Part shown: positions 11,153 through 21,997 of the stretch, piece after piece
Layout of the letters: every line of letters begins with the position of its first letter
Position numbering within the stretch: position 1 is the stretch's first letter
Assembly (NCBI GenBank): GCA_010015805.1
Contig: ML978144.1
Span: forward strand, 164,972-228,971
Source: Rhizodiscina lignyota
Taxonomy: Eukaryota; Ascomycota; Dothideomycetes; Aulographales; Rhizodiscinaceae
Length of the DNA stretch: 64,000 nt
Direction: 5' to 3'
Program-made: the position numbers and the translations under genes
Notes under the pieces: model-generated
Databases searched by the model: none
Seen by the model: only the letters and a program-made list of their open reading frames with translations
What the model was told of the DNA's origin: nothing

Positions 11153-12376
11153 CTAAAAGTGCCCAACTACAGATTTCGGCTTGTACGGCTCCTCGAGATA
11201 CTTCATCTCCTCGTCGGACAAGACTCTTTCCTTCAGACCGCAGGCCTCGTCAATTCTTCTCACTGAACTGAATCCAACGATCGGGATGGTCCCTTTCTGA
11301 ATCACCCAGCCGAGCGCGACTTGGCTCATGGTCCACCCTTTATCCTTACTTACCTTCTCGACTCGGTCGATGATTTCATTATCAGCATCACTTCTACCTG
11401 CAAAAGACGGGCCCATGCCTCCTTTCGAGCGGGTAGTCTCCTCCCCTCGTGGACGTGCCAATAACCCAGCAGACAGAGGACCGTATGGGATCAGGCCCAC
11501 GCCTGTCTCTTTGCAGAATTTGATCTACCGCGCTGGTTAGCCTTTATCATTGAAAGCAGAAATAATCAGCGCACCATTTCTCTCTCCTCTTCTCTGTATC
11601 GTAAATTGTATGAGTTCTGCATGCTGACAAACTTGGTCCATCCATTTTTCTCCGCTACGAACTGCAGAGTCGCGAATTGATATGTCCACATGGAGCTTGC
11701 TCCAATATATCGGACCTTTCCACTCTGGATGAGATCATGCAGCGCTTTCATTATCTCTTCCGGCTTGACAGATGAATCGTAGCGATGAATCTGGAGGACA
11801 TCGATGTAGTCCGTCTCAAGGCGCTTCAACGATGCTTCGACGGCATTGAAGATGGCCGCCCTCGACAATCCTGGAAAGTCCATCAGTCCTTGATACTAGT
11901 TCTTGGCAGTTTGTGTGGTTACTGACCGCTCTGGTTAACGTAATCCTTGCTATTTCCAATGCCGGGAACCATCGCCGCATTTGTGGCTGTCTCTTCGCCA
12001 ACTGCCAAGAAACATTTGGTCATCAGGATCACCTTATGGCGGGGTATCCCAAACGTTTTAATTGCTTTTGCGAGGATCTTTTCGCTTCGACCGTTTGAGT
12101 ATGCATTGGCCGTATCCCATGTGTTCAGTCCTTCCCCCAGTCAGTCTGAGGATAGGGAGTCAGAGAAGCTGTCGCACCTTTATCCCAAGCGGCTTTCAGC
12201 ACCTGCAGTGCCTCCTTCTCATCGATCACCCAGTCCGCCCACTGCTTGCTACCAAGGGACATTGCACCCAGAACTGGTACTGAGACTCTTAATCCGGATT
12301 CACCGAGTTGGGCATATGAAACTTTCGTCTCATCAAAGCTTGCTTGAAGAGCTGCTGGCAGGTTTCGGCCGGCCAT
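11153..12376 (-). CDS. aldo/keto reductase
   Basis: Exons 12376-12178, 12130-11927, 11870-11575 and 11524-11153 join in phase to 356 aa; introns are 44-56 bp. Residues 30-40 hold [11 protein letters not shown]. The catalytic tetrad is visible: Asp72 and Tyr77 in DTANAYSNG, Lys105 in ILMTKC, and His163 in LQIHRYD. The C-terminus has the NADP-binding signature region ([15 protein letters not shown]). It is like the yeast Yak/AAD-type and fungal aryl-alcohol dehydrogenase-like AKRs (YghZ/GRE branch). It reduces aldehydes or ketones with NADPH in the cytosol. A TATA-like ATATTTAA on the coding strand lies about 110 bp upstream of the ATG. It is divergent from the SDR at 13510. Confidence 0.9.
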
Positions 12377-13509
12377 TATTCGAGAAAATATGAGATAGTT
12401 TCGCGATTTTTGTACTTTTGACTTTGTATTCCGATGCTGAGGAATTGATGAAATCTGGCTGGCTTTGGCCTTGCGCTTGAGGGCTTAAATATTTGAATGA
12501 TCAACCAGTTGTGTTTCTCTCCGTCGTTCGTATTTCGCCATCCCCGTTACATTATTTCACCATTAATCATGTATTTCTAAGGTTTATGGCTTTGTTCCGC
12601 GCTTTCAATTCTCCACACTGACAAGATTTAGACCGAATCTCCATGCGCTTCCTGTTATGGCAAGTATCTCTCCGGATTGAGCAACGATCATCAGGACGGC
12701 GTTAAGAATCGCAATTGGCCTAGGCCCAATTTAGAAAGTATAGCGTCCATATTAGGCGAAGCGCCCGGAAGGAATGTTTCAGGCGACCCTGGAACCCTTT
12801 TAAAAGCCCGTAACCCTCAGAAATGGAGCTCTCGGAAGGACATGAACGGAAACGGAGGGCAGATATCTCTTCTCGTGACCTTGACGTCTTCGAGGAGATG
12901 GCCTGCAGTCCCTCTGCAGGACACTGATTCGATCTGCCCAGTACGTAGTGTCATTAGGAACCCGCCATACCGGCCTGTCGCGGACGAGGCAATTTGCTAT
13001 CCTCACTGGAGCCTATCCCTCTCTGGACCAGGAGCACATGGGTTCGAGACTGTATTTTGCGAAGGTATCTTTATCAAAAGGGCTGCAGAAAGGGAGCACT
13101 TCGTTGGGCTTTTTGTTCGCAAACCATCAGTTTCGCGATCTCGCTTCTTAATTCGGGCCGTATGCGAGGCATGAAGCGATACCGGCTCCCGCAGCCTGCC
13201 AAACAATATGCGAAATCCAAATATTCGCGGATTGGGTGACCTTGTCCGTTTGAACGGGAACAGCGGTCTCCCTGACATGGTATATGGCTGGATAAGTTAC
13301 TATGTGGGCAATCATCATCGTGGTTTTTACAGCCGAAGTCGTTGAAGAACGCCTTTCAAGGTTGGCATCCGCCGGTCGCTCCAATTGCTCCAAAGGAAAA
13401 TTCGCCCTCCAAGGTTCCATAATCCGAAACTTTATAAACGGCTTTAAATACTGGAGTGCTATCTCATTCATTTAATGCGAACGTTTCTAGAGCGTTCATT
13501 CAGTCAAGC
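12377..13509. promoter_or_regulatory. divergent promoter region (AKR / SDR)
   Basis: About 1.1 kb between two genes reading away from each other. Each end has a TATA-like box. A 165-codon frame at 12677-13174 (+) and a 107-codon frame at 13148-13471 (-) have no recognisable motif, so I leave them uncalled. Confidence 0.5.
13430..13440 (+). promoter_or_regulatory. TATA-like box of the SDR gene
   Basis: CTTTATAAACG about 75 bp upstream of the SDR start codon at 13510, the usual distance for a fungal TATA element. A second A/T run follows 10 bp later. Confidence 0.5.
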
Positions 13510-14656
13510 ATGGCTTCTGCCGCTAAAGTTGCTCTAATTACTGGTGGAGGTAACAAATCCCTCTAACCGATTTGGTTTCTCCTGTACAACCACTGAACCA
13601 ATCTCACAGCCTCTGGAATCGGTCTTGCAGTCGTTGTCAGGCTCTTAGAATCTGGCTGGAACTGTACCATCCTCGACTTTAATCTTCAGCATCTTGAAGA
13701 AGCCAAACAAAAGCTGGGACCGCAGGTACTCTTTATCAAATGCAATGTCGCCAATTATGATGAGCAGTCCCGTGCCTTCGTACAAAGCTGGGAGAAATGG
13801 AGGAGGCTAGACTTTGGTACGCAAGATTTTAACACGACTTTTGCTTCTGTCCACTGACAATTGACAGTCTTTGCAAATGCGGTACGTTGCCCTTAAGATA
13901 CGTTGCCCTTAAGCACTACGTGACAATTCTTCTGTTCCAACTGCCCATTTGGCTTCATTCTTACAGTTCGCAGGGAATTGGCGATCGTATCGATTGGCTG
14001 CAGCCCGCAAAAGAGCTTCCTAATGGCTCTCCCGAAAAGCCAGATATGATGGTAGTCGACATTTGTCTTACAGGTGCAGCCTACTCGAGCTATCTCGGTT
14101 TACATTATTTTCGAAAGTATTCATCTCCTGGCGGGAAAATTGTCTTTACAAGCAGCCAGGCTGGGCTATATCCTCATGGGCGCGGAACAATGTACACAGC
14201 GGCCAAGCACGCCGTAAGTGGATATCATCTCAAGACTCGCTACAAAGATTCATTGAATGCTTATCTTCTTTACATCAGATCGTTGGTCTCACTCGGTCAA
14301 TGGGAAAACGTCTCGGGAGTGACACCATACCTATCACAGCGAACTGCGTCTGCCCAGGAGCCGTTATAACCAACATCAGAGCCGATGCCGTCAATCAGGC
14401 GACGCCACCGGAGCACGAAACACCAATCTCAACTGTTGTTCGAGCTGTCGAACAGTGTCTTGAGGACGACTCCTTCCAAGGTCGAGTACTAGAATGTAGC
14501 GGGGGGAACATACATAACGTTCCCATCCGCGAGTATCCCGATGAAACCACGAAGGCTCTTTGGTCTGGAGGTCACCGGGACAAGATAGATCAAGAGCTTT
14601 TAGCAAAACAGATGGCGGAAAAGAGGGCGATCATAGCGAGGAATTTGGTGCATTGA
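13510..14656 (+). CDS. short-chain dehydrogenase, 15-hydroxyprostaglandin-dehydrogenase-like
   Basis: Exons 13510-13549, 13610-13816, 13868-13881, 13974-14213 and 14279-14656 join in phase to 292 aa. Exon 3 is only 14 nt and encodes FANA of the FANAG motif (usual NNAG). TGGASGIG at residues 11-18 is split by intron 1. Catalytic residues are Ser in FTSSQAG and Tyr/Lys in YTAAK. CPGAVITNI follows. LPNGSPEKPDMMVVDICLTG is highly typical of the fungal SDR family annotated as 15-hydroxyprostaglandin dehydrogenase-like; fungal substrates are unknown. Intron 3 contains a 16-bp tandem duplication. It reads away from the AKR and toward the alpha/beta hydrolase. Confidence 0.87.
13883..13914 (+). repeat. 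16-bp tandem duplication inside an intron
   Basis: TACGTTGCCCTTAAG occurs twice in direct succession, starting one base into the intron after the 14-nt exon. The first copy overlaps the splice donor GTACGT; the second lacks the donor G. It appears recent because the copies are identical over 15 bases. Confidence 0.85.
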
Positions 14657-15174
14657 AGTCGTACTTTGTCCCGAGTTTGAGGCAATCGGATACCGAATTC
14701 GAGATCAAGCATGGAAGAGCCTTCTTTAATTCTGTTCCTAACTCATATGATAATATATTTGAATTCAAGCATTAAGATCGTGCCCATTTGCCCAGTTTAT
14801 ATGATTGAGATCGTAAAATGGAGAGAGTCAATTGCTCCAAACCACAGAACTTGAAAACTTAACATTCAGCACCTGAAACTGGAAACAGCGCATAACCAGT
14901 CACTCCTTTACTGAACTTAGAAGTGGTTAGCCCTCAGTTTAATAGTACTGTCATGTCTGGAAGGTTGCAATTACATGTGTATACAATCTGGCTTTAAACA
15001 TTCTGGAGGAACCGAGGCACAAAACCCCGCAGAATACTTGCTCTACTTGAATCCTTCTGTTCTCACGCGACCTCCAATTTGACTTGAAGTCACAAATTGT
15101 ACAATCACCAGCAAGGAAAAGAAAATTTGCACTGCAAGCTTCAATTGCGCCTTGTATTCCAGTGCTGAACAACA
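14657..15174. other. intergenic, hydrolase promoter
   Basis: About 520 bp between two genes reading the same way. A/T-rich in part; no gene or repeat seen. Confidence 0.45.
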
Positions 15175-15957
15175 ATGCCGTATCTTGATCGCTCAGGCGT
15201 GAAGCTTTACTACTCGGTCCATGGGAGCGGCACCCCTCTCATTCTCACACATGGATACTCCTCAACCTCAGACATGTGGCAAGGCCAGGTAGAAGCTCTT
15301 TCAAAGCAGTTCAAACTCATCATCTGGGACATGCGAGGACATGGGAAATCCGACTATCCCGACGATCAGTCCCAATACAGCGAGGCCCACACGGTTGCAG
15401 ACATAGAGGCGATCCTGAACGAAGTTTGTGGCTCTCGCCAGGCCATCGTCGGCGGTTTGTCTCTGGGTGGATACACATCTCTGGCCTTCTACCAGGTACA
15501 TCCTGAACGTGTCAAGGCGTTGCTAATTATCGATACCGGCCCTGGATTCAAGAAAGATGCAGCACGAGACGGATGGAACAAGACCGCACATGAGACTGCG
15601 CGACGTCTTGAAAGCGAGGGTCTCGCTTCTCTCCAAACTGCCAGTGCGGAGCGAAGGCTTGTTACACATCGAAATGCGAAAGGACTGGCGCTGGCGGCCA
15701 GAGGGATGCTTACGCAGCGTAACGCTTCGGTCATCAACTCGCTATCAGACATCAAGGTTCCGTCGATAGTCATAGTTGGCGCGGACGACAAGCCATTCTT
15801 AGCAGCCTCGGACTATATGGCGAAGAAGATCCCCGGTTGCAAAAAGGTTGTGGTGCCGAATGCTGGGCATGCTGTGAATATTGATCAGCCCGAAGGTTTC
15901 TTAAAAGCTCTTATGCCCTTTCTAAATGATGTGGAATCTCCAAAAGCTCGATTGTAA
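15175..15957 (+). CDS. alpha/beta-fold hydrolase (3-oxoadipate enol-lactonase-like)
   Basis: Single exon, 260 aa. Oxyanion-hole region THGYSST at 25-31, DMRGHGKSD at 52-60, nucleophile elbow GGLSLGG with Ser96, acid Asp204/205 in VGADDKPF and base His232 in NAGHAVN, all in canonical order and spacing. The overall pattern (WDMRGHGKSD, IVGADDKPF) is like lactonase/carboxylesterase members such as PcaD and related fungal lyases. It should cleave an ester or lactone in the cytosol; no signal peptide is present. It lies downstream of the SDR in the same direction and could act in the same pathway, but this is inference from position only. Confidence 0.87.
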   Translation: MPYLDRSGVKLYYSVHGSGTPLILTHGYSSTSDMWQGQVEALSKQFKLIIWDMRGHGKSDYPDDQSQYSEAHTVADIEAILNEVCGSRQAIVGGLSLGGYTSLAFYQVHPERVKALLIIDTGPGFKKDAARDGWNKTAHETARRLESEGLASLQTASAERRLVTHRNAKGLALAARGMLTQRNASVINSLSDIKVPSIVIVGADDKPFLAASDYMAKKIPGCKKVVVPNAGHAVNIDQPEGFLKALMPFLNDVESPKARL

Positions 15958-17397
15958 GAGAAAGAAATTAGAAGAAAATCAATAAAGAATTGCGAGCTGT
16001 TTTTTGTAACTTTCCCAATCCGGTAATAACCCCCGAAGCTGCCATGACAGGTTCTATAATCCAAAAAGTTGTGGATTCATTGAATCATGTGTTATAATGT
16101 CCATATGCAAAGTTTCCAGGAGGAATTCCAAGTTTGTACGTATCCCAAGATTACTTAACTGACCAGGCTGGCTATCGATCGTAAACAGACACGATTCTTG
16201 GTGGCAACGCCTTCGTACACTTCGTCAAATTGTTGATGTTGTTCCCACCGAGCAAACTCAGCCTGACGTAGTCGCGAGAGAAATACTCGTTCCACTCGGC
16301 TTGGTTTTCGAAGTCAAGCTACCGGTGAAGCACCGGTGACGCGCATATTCAAGGTCTCGTATCTGCCCAATGTGGTCAACGGTGACAGTGGAGAGTTGTA
16401 TTGGAGCAGCGAGTAGCTCATGGGCTTTTACAAGCTATGCTGTAGTCCGTTTGCGTACTTCTGGATATCCCAAGCATGGTTGGGTCTTGGAAGAAGGTTA
16501 CGGAAGCCATGTAAGGACAAAACCGGAGGAGAGCCAGAGCGGATTGCAACAGTGCCAGAGGAATTTGCAGGGAATTTGACGTGTGAAGGAGACCTTGATC
16601 TCCATGTCAAGAAGCAGGGTGATTGCCATTAGCCGAATTGCAGATTTGCAATAAATACCACATATTTCAGTCCACTGCATTCCATAAACGATTCTTTTCC
16701 GATCCACAGTCAATTTCCTTGCGCTTTGAAATGAGCGGTATTCGTGTAAAGTGTTTGTAGTCATGCGGCGCGTACACGGTTGTCGTTATACACAATCTAT
16801 TCGAAATACTGCTGGTAAGACACAATTCCACCATTTGGGCATGAATAGTTTGAGTGTAATGTTGTACAAGCCGCTAAGCGCCATATCGTACCTATTGAAA
16901 GAACACCTTCCAAGCCATTTGGAAACTTTGTGGCTGGGATCGAGGTCCGTGCTTTCTGTCACAGTTCCTTCTATTGACGTGCGCAACCGAATGGGCGAAT
17001 CTAACACTATTCCCAGCTTACTATTGGTCGGGAGATCTTTCTCTTCGGGATATCTCATTGTCATGAGGTAAAAGTGATCGTGTTTGCATTGTCTCGAGGA
17101 ACGTGAAATCGCTCCGTCAGCCGTGTGTCTATCAGAAAGTGTTACTGGTGGTCATAAATTCTCGACCTTCATAGCAGGTTCTTCAACTTCTTACATCCTC
17201 GTGCTCCCGACATCCTGACCGAGCAACTCTTCAATCGAACCACACTCTTGGCAATTTAACTCTTTCACCCTACTCATCACCTTATTTCCACCAAAAGCCT
17301 TTGTGCGAACGGTACGCCTCGCTGTCCCTAATAGAATAATCATTATCTTCGTAGTCTGTATGCTGACGCAGTCTCTAACCATAGTAAAATCCGCAAG
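15958..17397. other. gene-poor stretch with an exon-like relic
   Basis: About 1.4 kb between the hydrolase and the acidic-protein gene. It holds the orphan exon-like frame at 16172-16318 (listed separately) and a 70-codon frame at 16420-16632 (+) with a hydrophobic start that I cannot assign. The right end must hold the promoter of the next gene. Confidence 0.4.
16172..16318 (-). pseudogene. orphan terminal-exon-like fragment
   Basis: On the minus strand, a TAG at an acceptor-like position is followed by 48 codons and a stop. The peptide is coding-like: it includes AEWNEYFSRDYVRL and GGNNINNLTKCTKALPP and ends SVYDR. It looks like the last exon of a gene reading left. I find no upstream exons with matching phase, so the rest may be lost or too diverged to see. 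Family not recognised. Confidence 0.3.
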
Positions 17398-19938
17398 ATG
17401 TCTAGGAAGAACAACAAGAATAAGAGCCGCGCTCGTCGCGACAAGAAGAATGCTTCATCGCCTGAGGGCAGCGCCAATTCGTATGTCACACACACCTACC
17501 ACGTCGCGAACTGTTTGATGCTTACATATATTCTCCAGGACAAACAATCATGCCCTCCCTCTTGCTGCTGAAAACACTACTGGTCAAGCCGCTTCTGTGG
17601 ATGTTGAGGGCGCTCCTTCATCTTCACTAAACAGCGACACACAAAGCCATCATCGTGTCGTCTCCGATAGCAGCACCTTGGTGAACACATCTACTCCTGA
17701 CACTACGCCAAAGAAGAACAGCTCTTCTAGCACTGGTACATCGTAAGCAAGAACTGATCAGTTGTGCACTTACTTTTCAAATCCTTGCTAATCATTTATA
17801 GGCCTGATGGTCGGACATCCCCAGAGTCTCCCAAGCCTCGCAAGACCCTAGCGCAGTACAAAGCTGAGCGTGCGGCAAAGCTGAATCCTTCACTCAAGCC
17901 AAAGGACAACGTAGACCTTAGCGACGAGGCCAAGGCCTTTTACGTCAACGCCCGCATCGCCGAGCTTCTTCAGGTTGCGCAGAGTTCGACCGAAGAGAAC
18001 GAGAGCAGCCAGGACAAGCCCACCAAGGACCAGAAGGAGGAGAATCTTGCACACCAGAACGAGGTTGTTGAGGAGGCTGCAGAAGTAACTGCAGAGGTCG
18101 AGAAGGCTAGCATCAAGGCGGTACTTGAACAGATCGACTTTGCACCGGCGAATATTGATCATCAGCCCCAGCGTCGCTTGTCCAAGGGCAAATCATCCCC
18201 AGCTGGTAGTCCTCGCCGCACGAAATCGACAGCCTCAATGGAAGATGTTGATATTCCCACATTTACTCCAAAGATCGACATGGACTTCACTACTTCTTTC
18301 AAAGGCGTCGAAGAGCAGCCGGCGTCCAACGATACCAACTCTTCACCGCTTTCTTCCCGTATCGGTAGTCCGAAGATTAGTACTGCGCTGGAGTCTGCAG
18401 TTATCCAATCCTTGAAGGGCAAGCTTCAGGAACCTCGTCGCATGACGATTTCCGACCAGAAACGCCTCATCAATCCTCCTGAGAAGTTTGCTGACTTGGA
18501 GGCGGAGGCAGCAAACGGCGCAGACATTTCGTGCATACGTTGGGTACGTGCATTCTGCGCGCCTTGGGAGTGCGCTTGGGTTCGAACCGAAATCCCAGAG
18601 AAAGTACAGGATCGGATGCTCTTGAAAGATCTCCCGGTACGCTTCTTAGGGTATTCCCCTGTTACGGGATACGTTGATTACTCAAAAGAGGGCTTGAAGG
18701 ATGGGAAGAAGAAGCTGAGAGCCTCGACGACAAGCGCTTCCAGGAAGGATAGCACAAGCTCGAGCTCGGCGAGCGACTGCACAGAATCCGATGATTCTCA
18801 GTCACCGGACATTACTCAGCTACCAGATGCTTCTCACTCGTCAGATGCCTCGCATTCGGCAGATGCTCTTCACTCACCAAATGGTTCTCACTCGCTGGAA
18901 GCTCCTGAGGATGAGACTATTCCAGAGACCATACACAACATTGATGATCCCACGGGCGTAACTGACATCCCGGAACCGCCACCGAAGGCCGAGCTTGCGG
19001 TTCATTGCCCAGTTCCAGAGAAGGGTTTGGGCGCAGTACAAGATGAGGTCTCTAACGAGAACGGGGTATCTAAAGAGCAACAAGGTGGTCAGGAGCAGGA
19101 GATTTCGAATGAACAAGATATTCCGTCGAACGAGGAAGCTTTGAAGGAAGCCGAAATTCCGAACGATGAGGCCCAGAGCGACGAAAATTCGAACGATGAC
19201 CACCAACTTTCGAACGACAAGATCGAAAAGACCAACCTCCCTCCTTTCGTACCCAATGTTGGCGACCAGCTTTGTTGCTGCGCCAGCTGTATCATGGGGC
19301 TACCAAACGAGCACGATCCTTGCACCACCATTACTGACAATGGCGTCCAACAAGCTTGGAACACCTACGACATGCACTTTGGCCAACCCAAGAGCCATCA
19401 TAATGTTGAGAATAGCGCTGCAGCTGAGACACCGGTCGTGATCGAGAAGGCGGGTGCAGTCCAGGAAGAAGCCACAGACCAACAGTCGCTGGACGCTCAT
19501 AACTCCAATGACGAGGGTGGAGTTGAAGAAGACCTTACTCCTGGTGTCGGAAGCGCCGAAGGAACCGCAGTCATTCGCAGTGACTCTGCTCCTCTTGCAA
19601 CAGAGGGTACAGTCGAAGAATTGGTCCATACCAATGTTCCGGTCGATTCCATCGCAAACGATCCATCTCCTTTCAATGCCGTGGATCATGCCTACTCCGC
19701 TTCTTCCGATAGCGAGACCGAGCATGAAGAATGTGAAAGCATCAAACAGACAATGGCTGCCGCTTCAATCTCCGGTGAGGAGACGCGGAACATCGGCTCC
19801 GCTACTGTGCTAGAATTGATCGATAACATTGATCAAGAGATCTATCACCATTCGGAAGCTGCAAAGTACCATCTCGCTGCGGTTGAGGCTCTACAAAAGA
19901 AGCGTGCTGCGATATTGTCGACAAGCGGGGCTCGATAG
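17398..19938 (+). CDS. large disordered acidic protein of unknown function
   Basis: Exons 17398-17480, 17539-17742 and 17802-19938 join in phase to 807 aa. The N-terminus is highly basic (MSRKNNKNKSRARRDKK), like a nuclear or nucleolar signal. The rest is mostly Ser/Glu/Asp/Asn-rich and probably disordered. Two short ordered-looking parts stand out. One is CIRWVRAFCAPWECAWVR, soon followed by VRFLGYSPVTGYVDYS. The other is a Cys cluster, LCCCASCIMG, followed by about 30 residues rich in conserved-looking Trp/Cys. Local degenerate repeats occur (DASHSSDASHSADALHS; SNE/SND units). A predicted helical tail near the C-terminus (ELIDNIDQEIYHHSEAAKYH) may be a coiled coil. I do not recognise a family; Cys clusters suggest metal binding, as inference only. 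Confidence 0.75.
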
Positions 19939-20018
19939 AGACTGGAGGTTCGTCTCGGCTGGCAATCCATTTCGGGTTTGGCGTTGGCGTTGGTACTTGG
20001 GTCTCCTCATAAATTGAC

Positions 20019-20058
20019 TTTTTTTTTTCCTTTTTTCCTTTTTCCTTTTTTCCTTTTC
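20019..20058 (+). repeat. polypyrimidine (T/C) tract
   Basis: Forty bases of T runs broken by CC at 5-8 base intervals, about 80 bp after the stop codon of the acidic-protein gene, so probably in or just beyond its 3' UTR. Confidence 0.8.
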
Positions 20059-20842
20059 AAAAATGACTGCTGGTGCTCGTTTCGTTTCGAGGGTGATGGG
20101 AGGTTGATAGACTAGGGGTTTAATAAATCGGGTGGCTGGTTTAATTTCGCTTAGCATCGTAACAAAAAGGATAATATCCCAACCTTGAGTGAAAACTTCT
20201 CCAATAACCTTACTCCGCACTCCGCCTATGAGAAATGCAAAGAGCGTGAGAGCCCTCCGCGTCTCCAGCGATGTGGCGAGTGCGAGGATAGCTGGAGCAA
20301 TTTGAGGGCTCACACCTACCCAAGTCTCCCTTCAAAGCACGTGGTATTCAACACATTTTCATTCTTGTCGGGTGTTGAGAGGCTACCCCTTAGCCTTGAT
20401 ACATCAGATGCACAATCTCTTTGATTAAGAGAGATCATGTTCACTGAAGCTATGCGATCTTAACATTTACTGCCTAAAGCATCTTGAATCGGACTTTCGG
20501 AGAGGCTCTCACCGAGCTTGAGGAGCGGAACTTGATTTTGCTGCACCATTTCCTTCTCTGTCATGGCACATCTGTTCCTCACCCTTGCGATATTCTACAT
20601 TGATCAAGGCCAAGGAGCCGGTTAGGCAACAAACGGAGACTCTTGCCACTAACATATCGCAAAGATGGCTTCTATCGTGGCAGTTGACAGCATGTGCTTA
20701 CTTCTAATGTCTGCTAATATGACATTGACAGATTAAAACGTTTGCAACTGAGGTGGGCTATATTATTGTCATCATACGATTCAGCAAAGGCAGAAAGAAA
20801 GTTATCTGCCTACTAATAAGCTTTTGACCGGGGCCAATGCCT

Positions 20843-20925
20843 GGGTCAGACAATACGTTAGCCGACTCGCCCAAACGGCCAGTACTTAAAGCCACCCTAT
20901 TCTGATGAATAGCGCGTATTCGAAT
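20843..20925 (+). repeat. direct repeat copy A
   Basis: Begins GGGTCAGACAATACGTTAG and continues with similarity for roughly 80-100 bp to copy B at 21299. The first 19 bases are identical; later bases differ, partly by C/T and G/A transitions. Confidence 0.6.
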
Positions 20926-21298
20926 AAGGATTTCTCTTCTTTTACACAGTGTGGTGTGAGAGGATTCCGAGACACGCTGCCGCAGGCGGCTTCGGCCATC
21001 TCCAACCAAAACACCAAACTTTCTGGCCCCGGCCGTCTCCAACTATAAAACCATCCATTTTCATCAATCACATAGGCTTCGGCCGTGTTTTCTCCCTGAC
21101 AAACCTCGCCAACAGTAACCACCTTCCAGGGTCTTACGCGATGAGCTTCAGTCCATCCTCAATCGTCACTCCATCCTTGCAATCCTCATTGGCTTCTCCA
21201 CACAACTGCGGCGAGAAGCTCCCTGTCATTGCGAGAGCAATGAAGAACCAAGTTTTCGGTTATCGCGTGGAGCTTTTCCGTGTGTCGTGGAAGGGATT

Positions 21299-21400
21299 GG
21301 GTCAGACAATACGTTAGTCGGCTGAGCCAAACAGCAGACATCCACTGCTATCCCATTCTTATGAACGTCGGGTTCTTATGGACAGCGTACGAGAATCACA
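21299..21400 (+). repeat. direct repeat copy B
   Basis: Second copy of the element at 20843, same orientation, start-to-start 456 bp. It could be the end of a small inserted or duplicated segment. Confidence 0.6.
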
Positions 21401-21997
21401 GGAGACGCTAGAAAAGGCTGCATCCCTGGAAGAGGCAAGTGGGTGACAAAATAGTTGAGTCATGGTTGCAATATATCGAACAGCGAGGATGTATATCCTC
21501 AGTAGCTACTATATATTATAGATACTGAAGCTGCGCGTTTTGGACAAATGCGCGCTGGCGTATATTTAATGGAGCTTCCAGAGATGCTCTCGCTCCCCCT
21601 GAACAATGAAATTGCTTCTTACTGCAGCCTTTCAGTTAAGCGGGAGAGGAATCGATCTGCAATCTGTGGGGTACTCCAGACCTTGTTGCGCCACGACTGC
21701 AGCCAAGGCAACATGCAGCAGAACGCCAATCAGGCAGCTCAACTTGCATCAGGAGCATCTCCTTGCAGAAACCGCATGGGGACATATGCGGCCAATTCGT
21801 ATTGATGACTGGTTGGTAGCACAGATGCCCTTTTGCGCTCAGTATATCCGATGAGGTTACACTGGGATCGGCATATTCAGCTTTAGGCAGGTTGCTGCGG
21901 AGTAGAGTAAGGTCGTTTCAGCTACTAATTAAATCTTTCTACAGCGCAATAATCGGGTTCACGTTTTGTCCCAGTGGCCCGATCTCGTTCATCAGCT

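Larger units (their letters stand above)
19939..21997. other. gene-poor region with repeats
   Basis: About 2 kb between the acidic-protein gene and the MFS permease. It holds a pyrimidine tract just after the stop and a pair of direct repeats at 20843 and 21299. Coding-like frames on the minus strand near 20886-21240 (for example GEVCQGENTAEAYVIDENGW) lie between the repeats. They may be a decayed gene, but no full frame could be built. Confidence 0.4.

Noticed and set aside
12677-13174. 165-codon frame between AKR and SDR
   Set aside because: No recognisable domain; composition unlike neighbours; lies in a divergent promoter.
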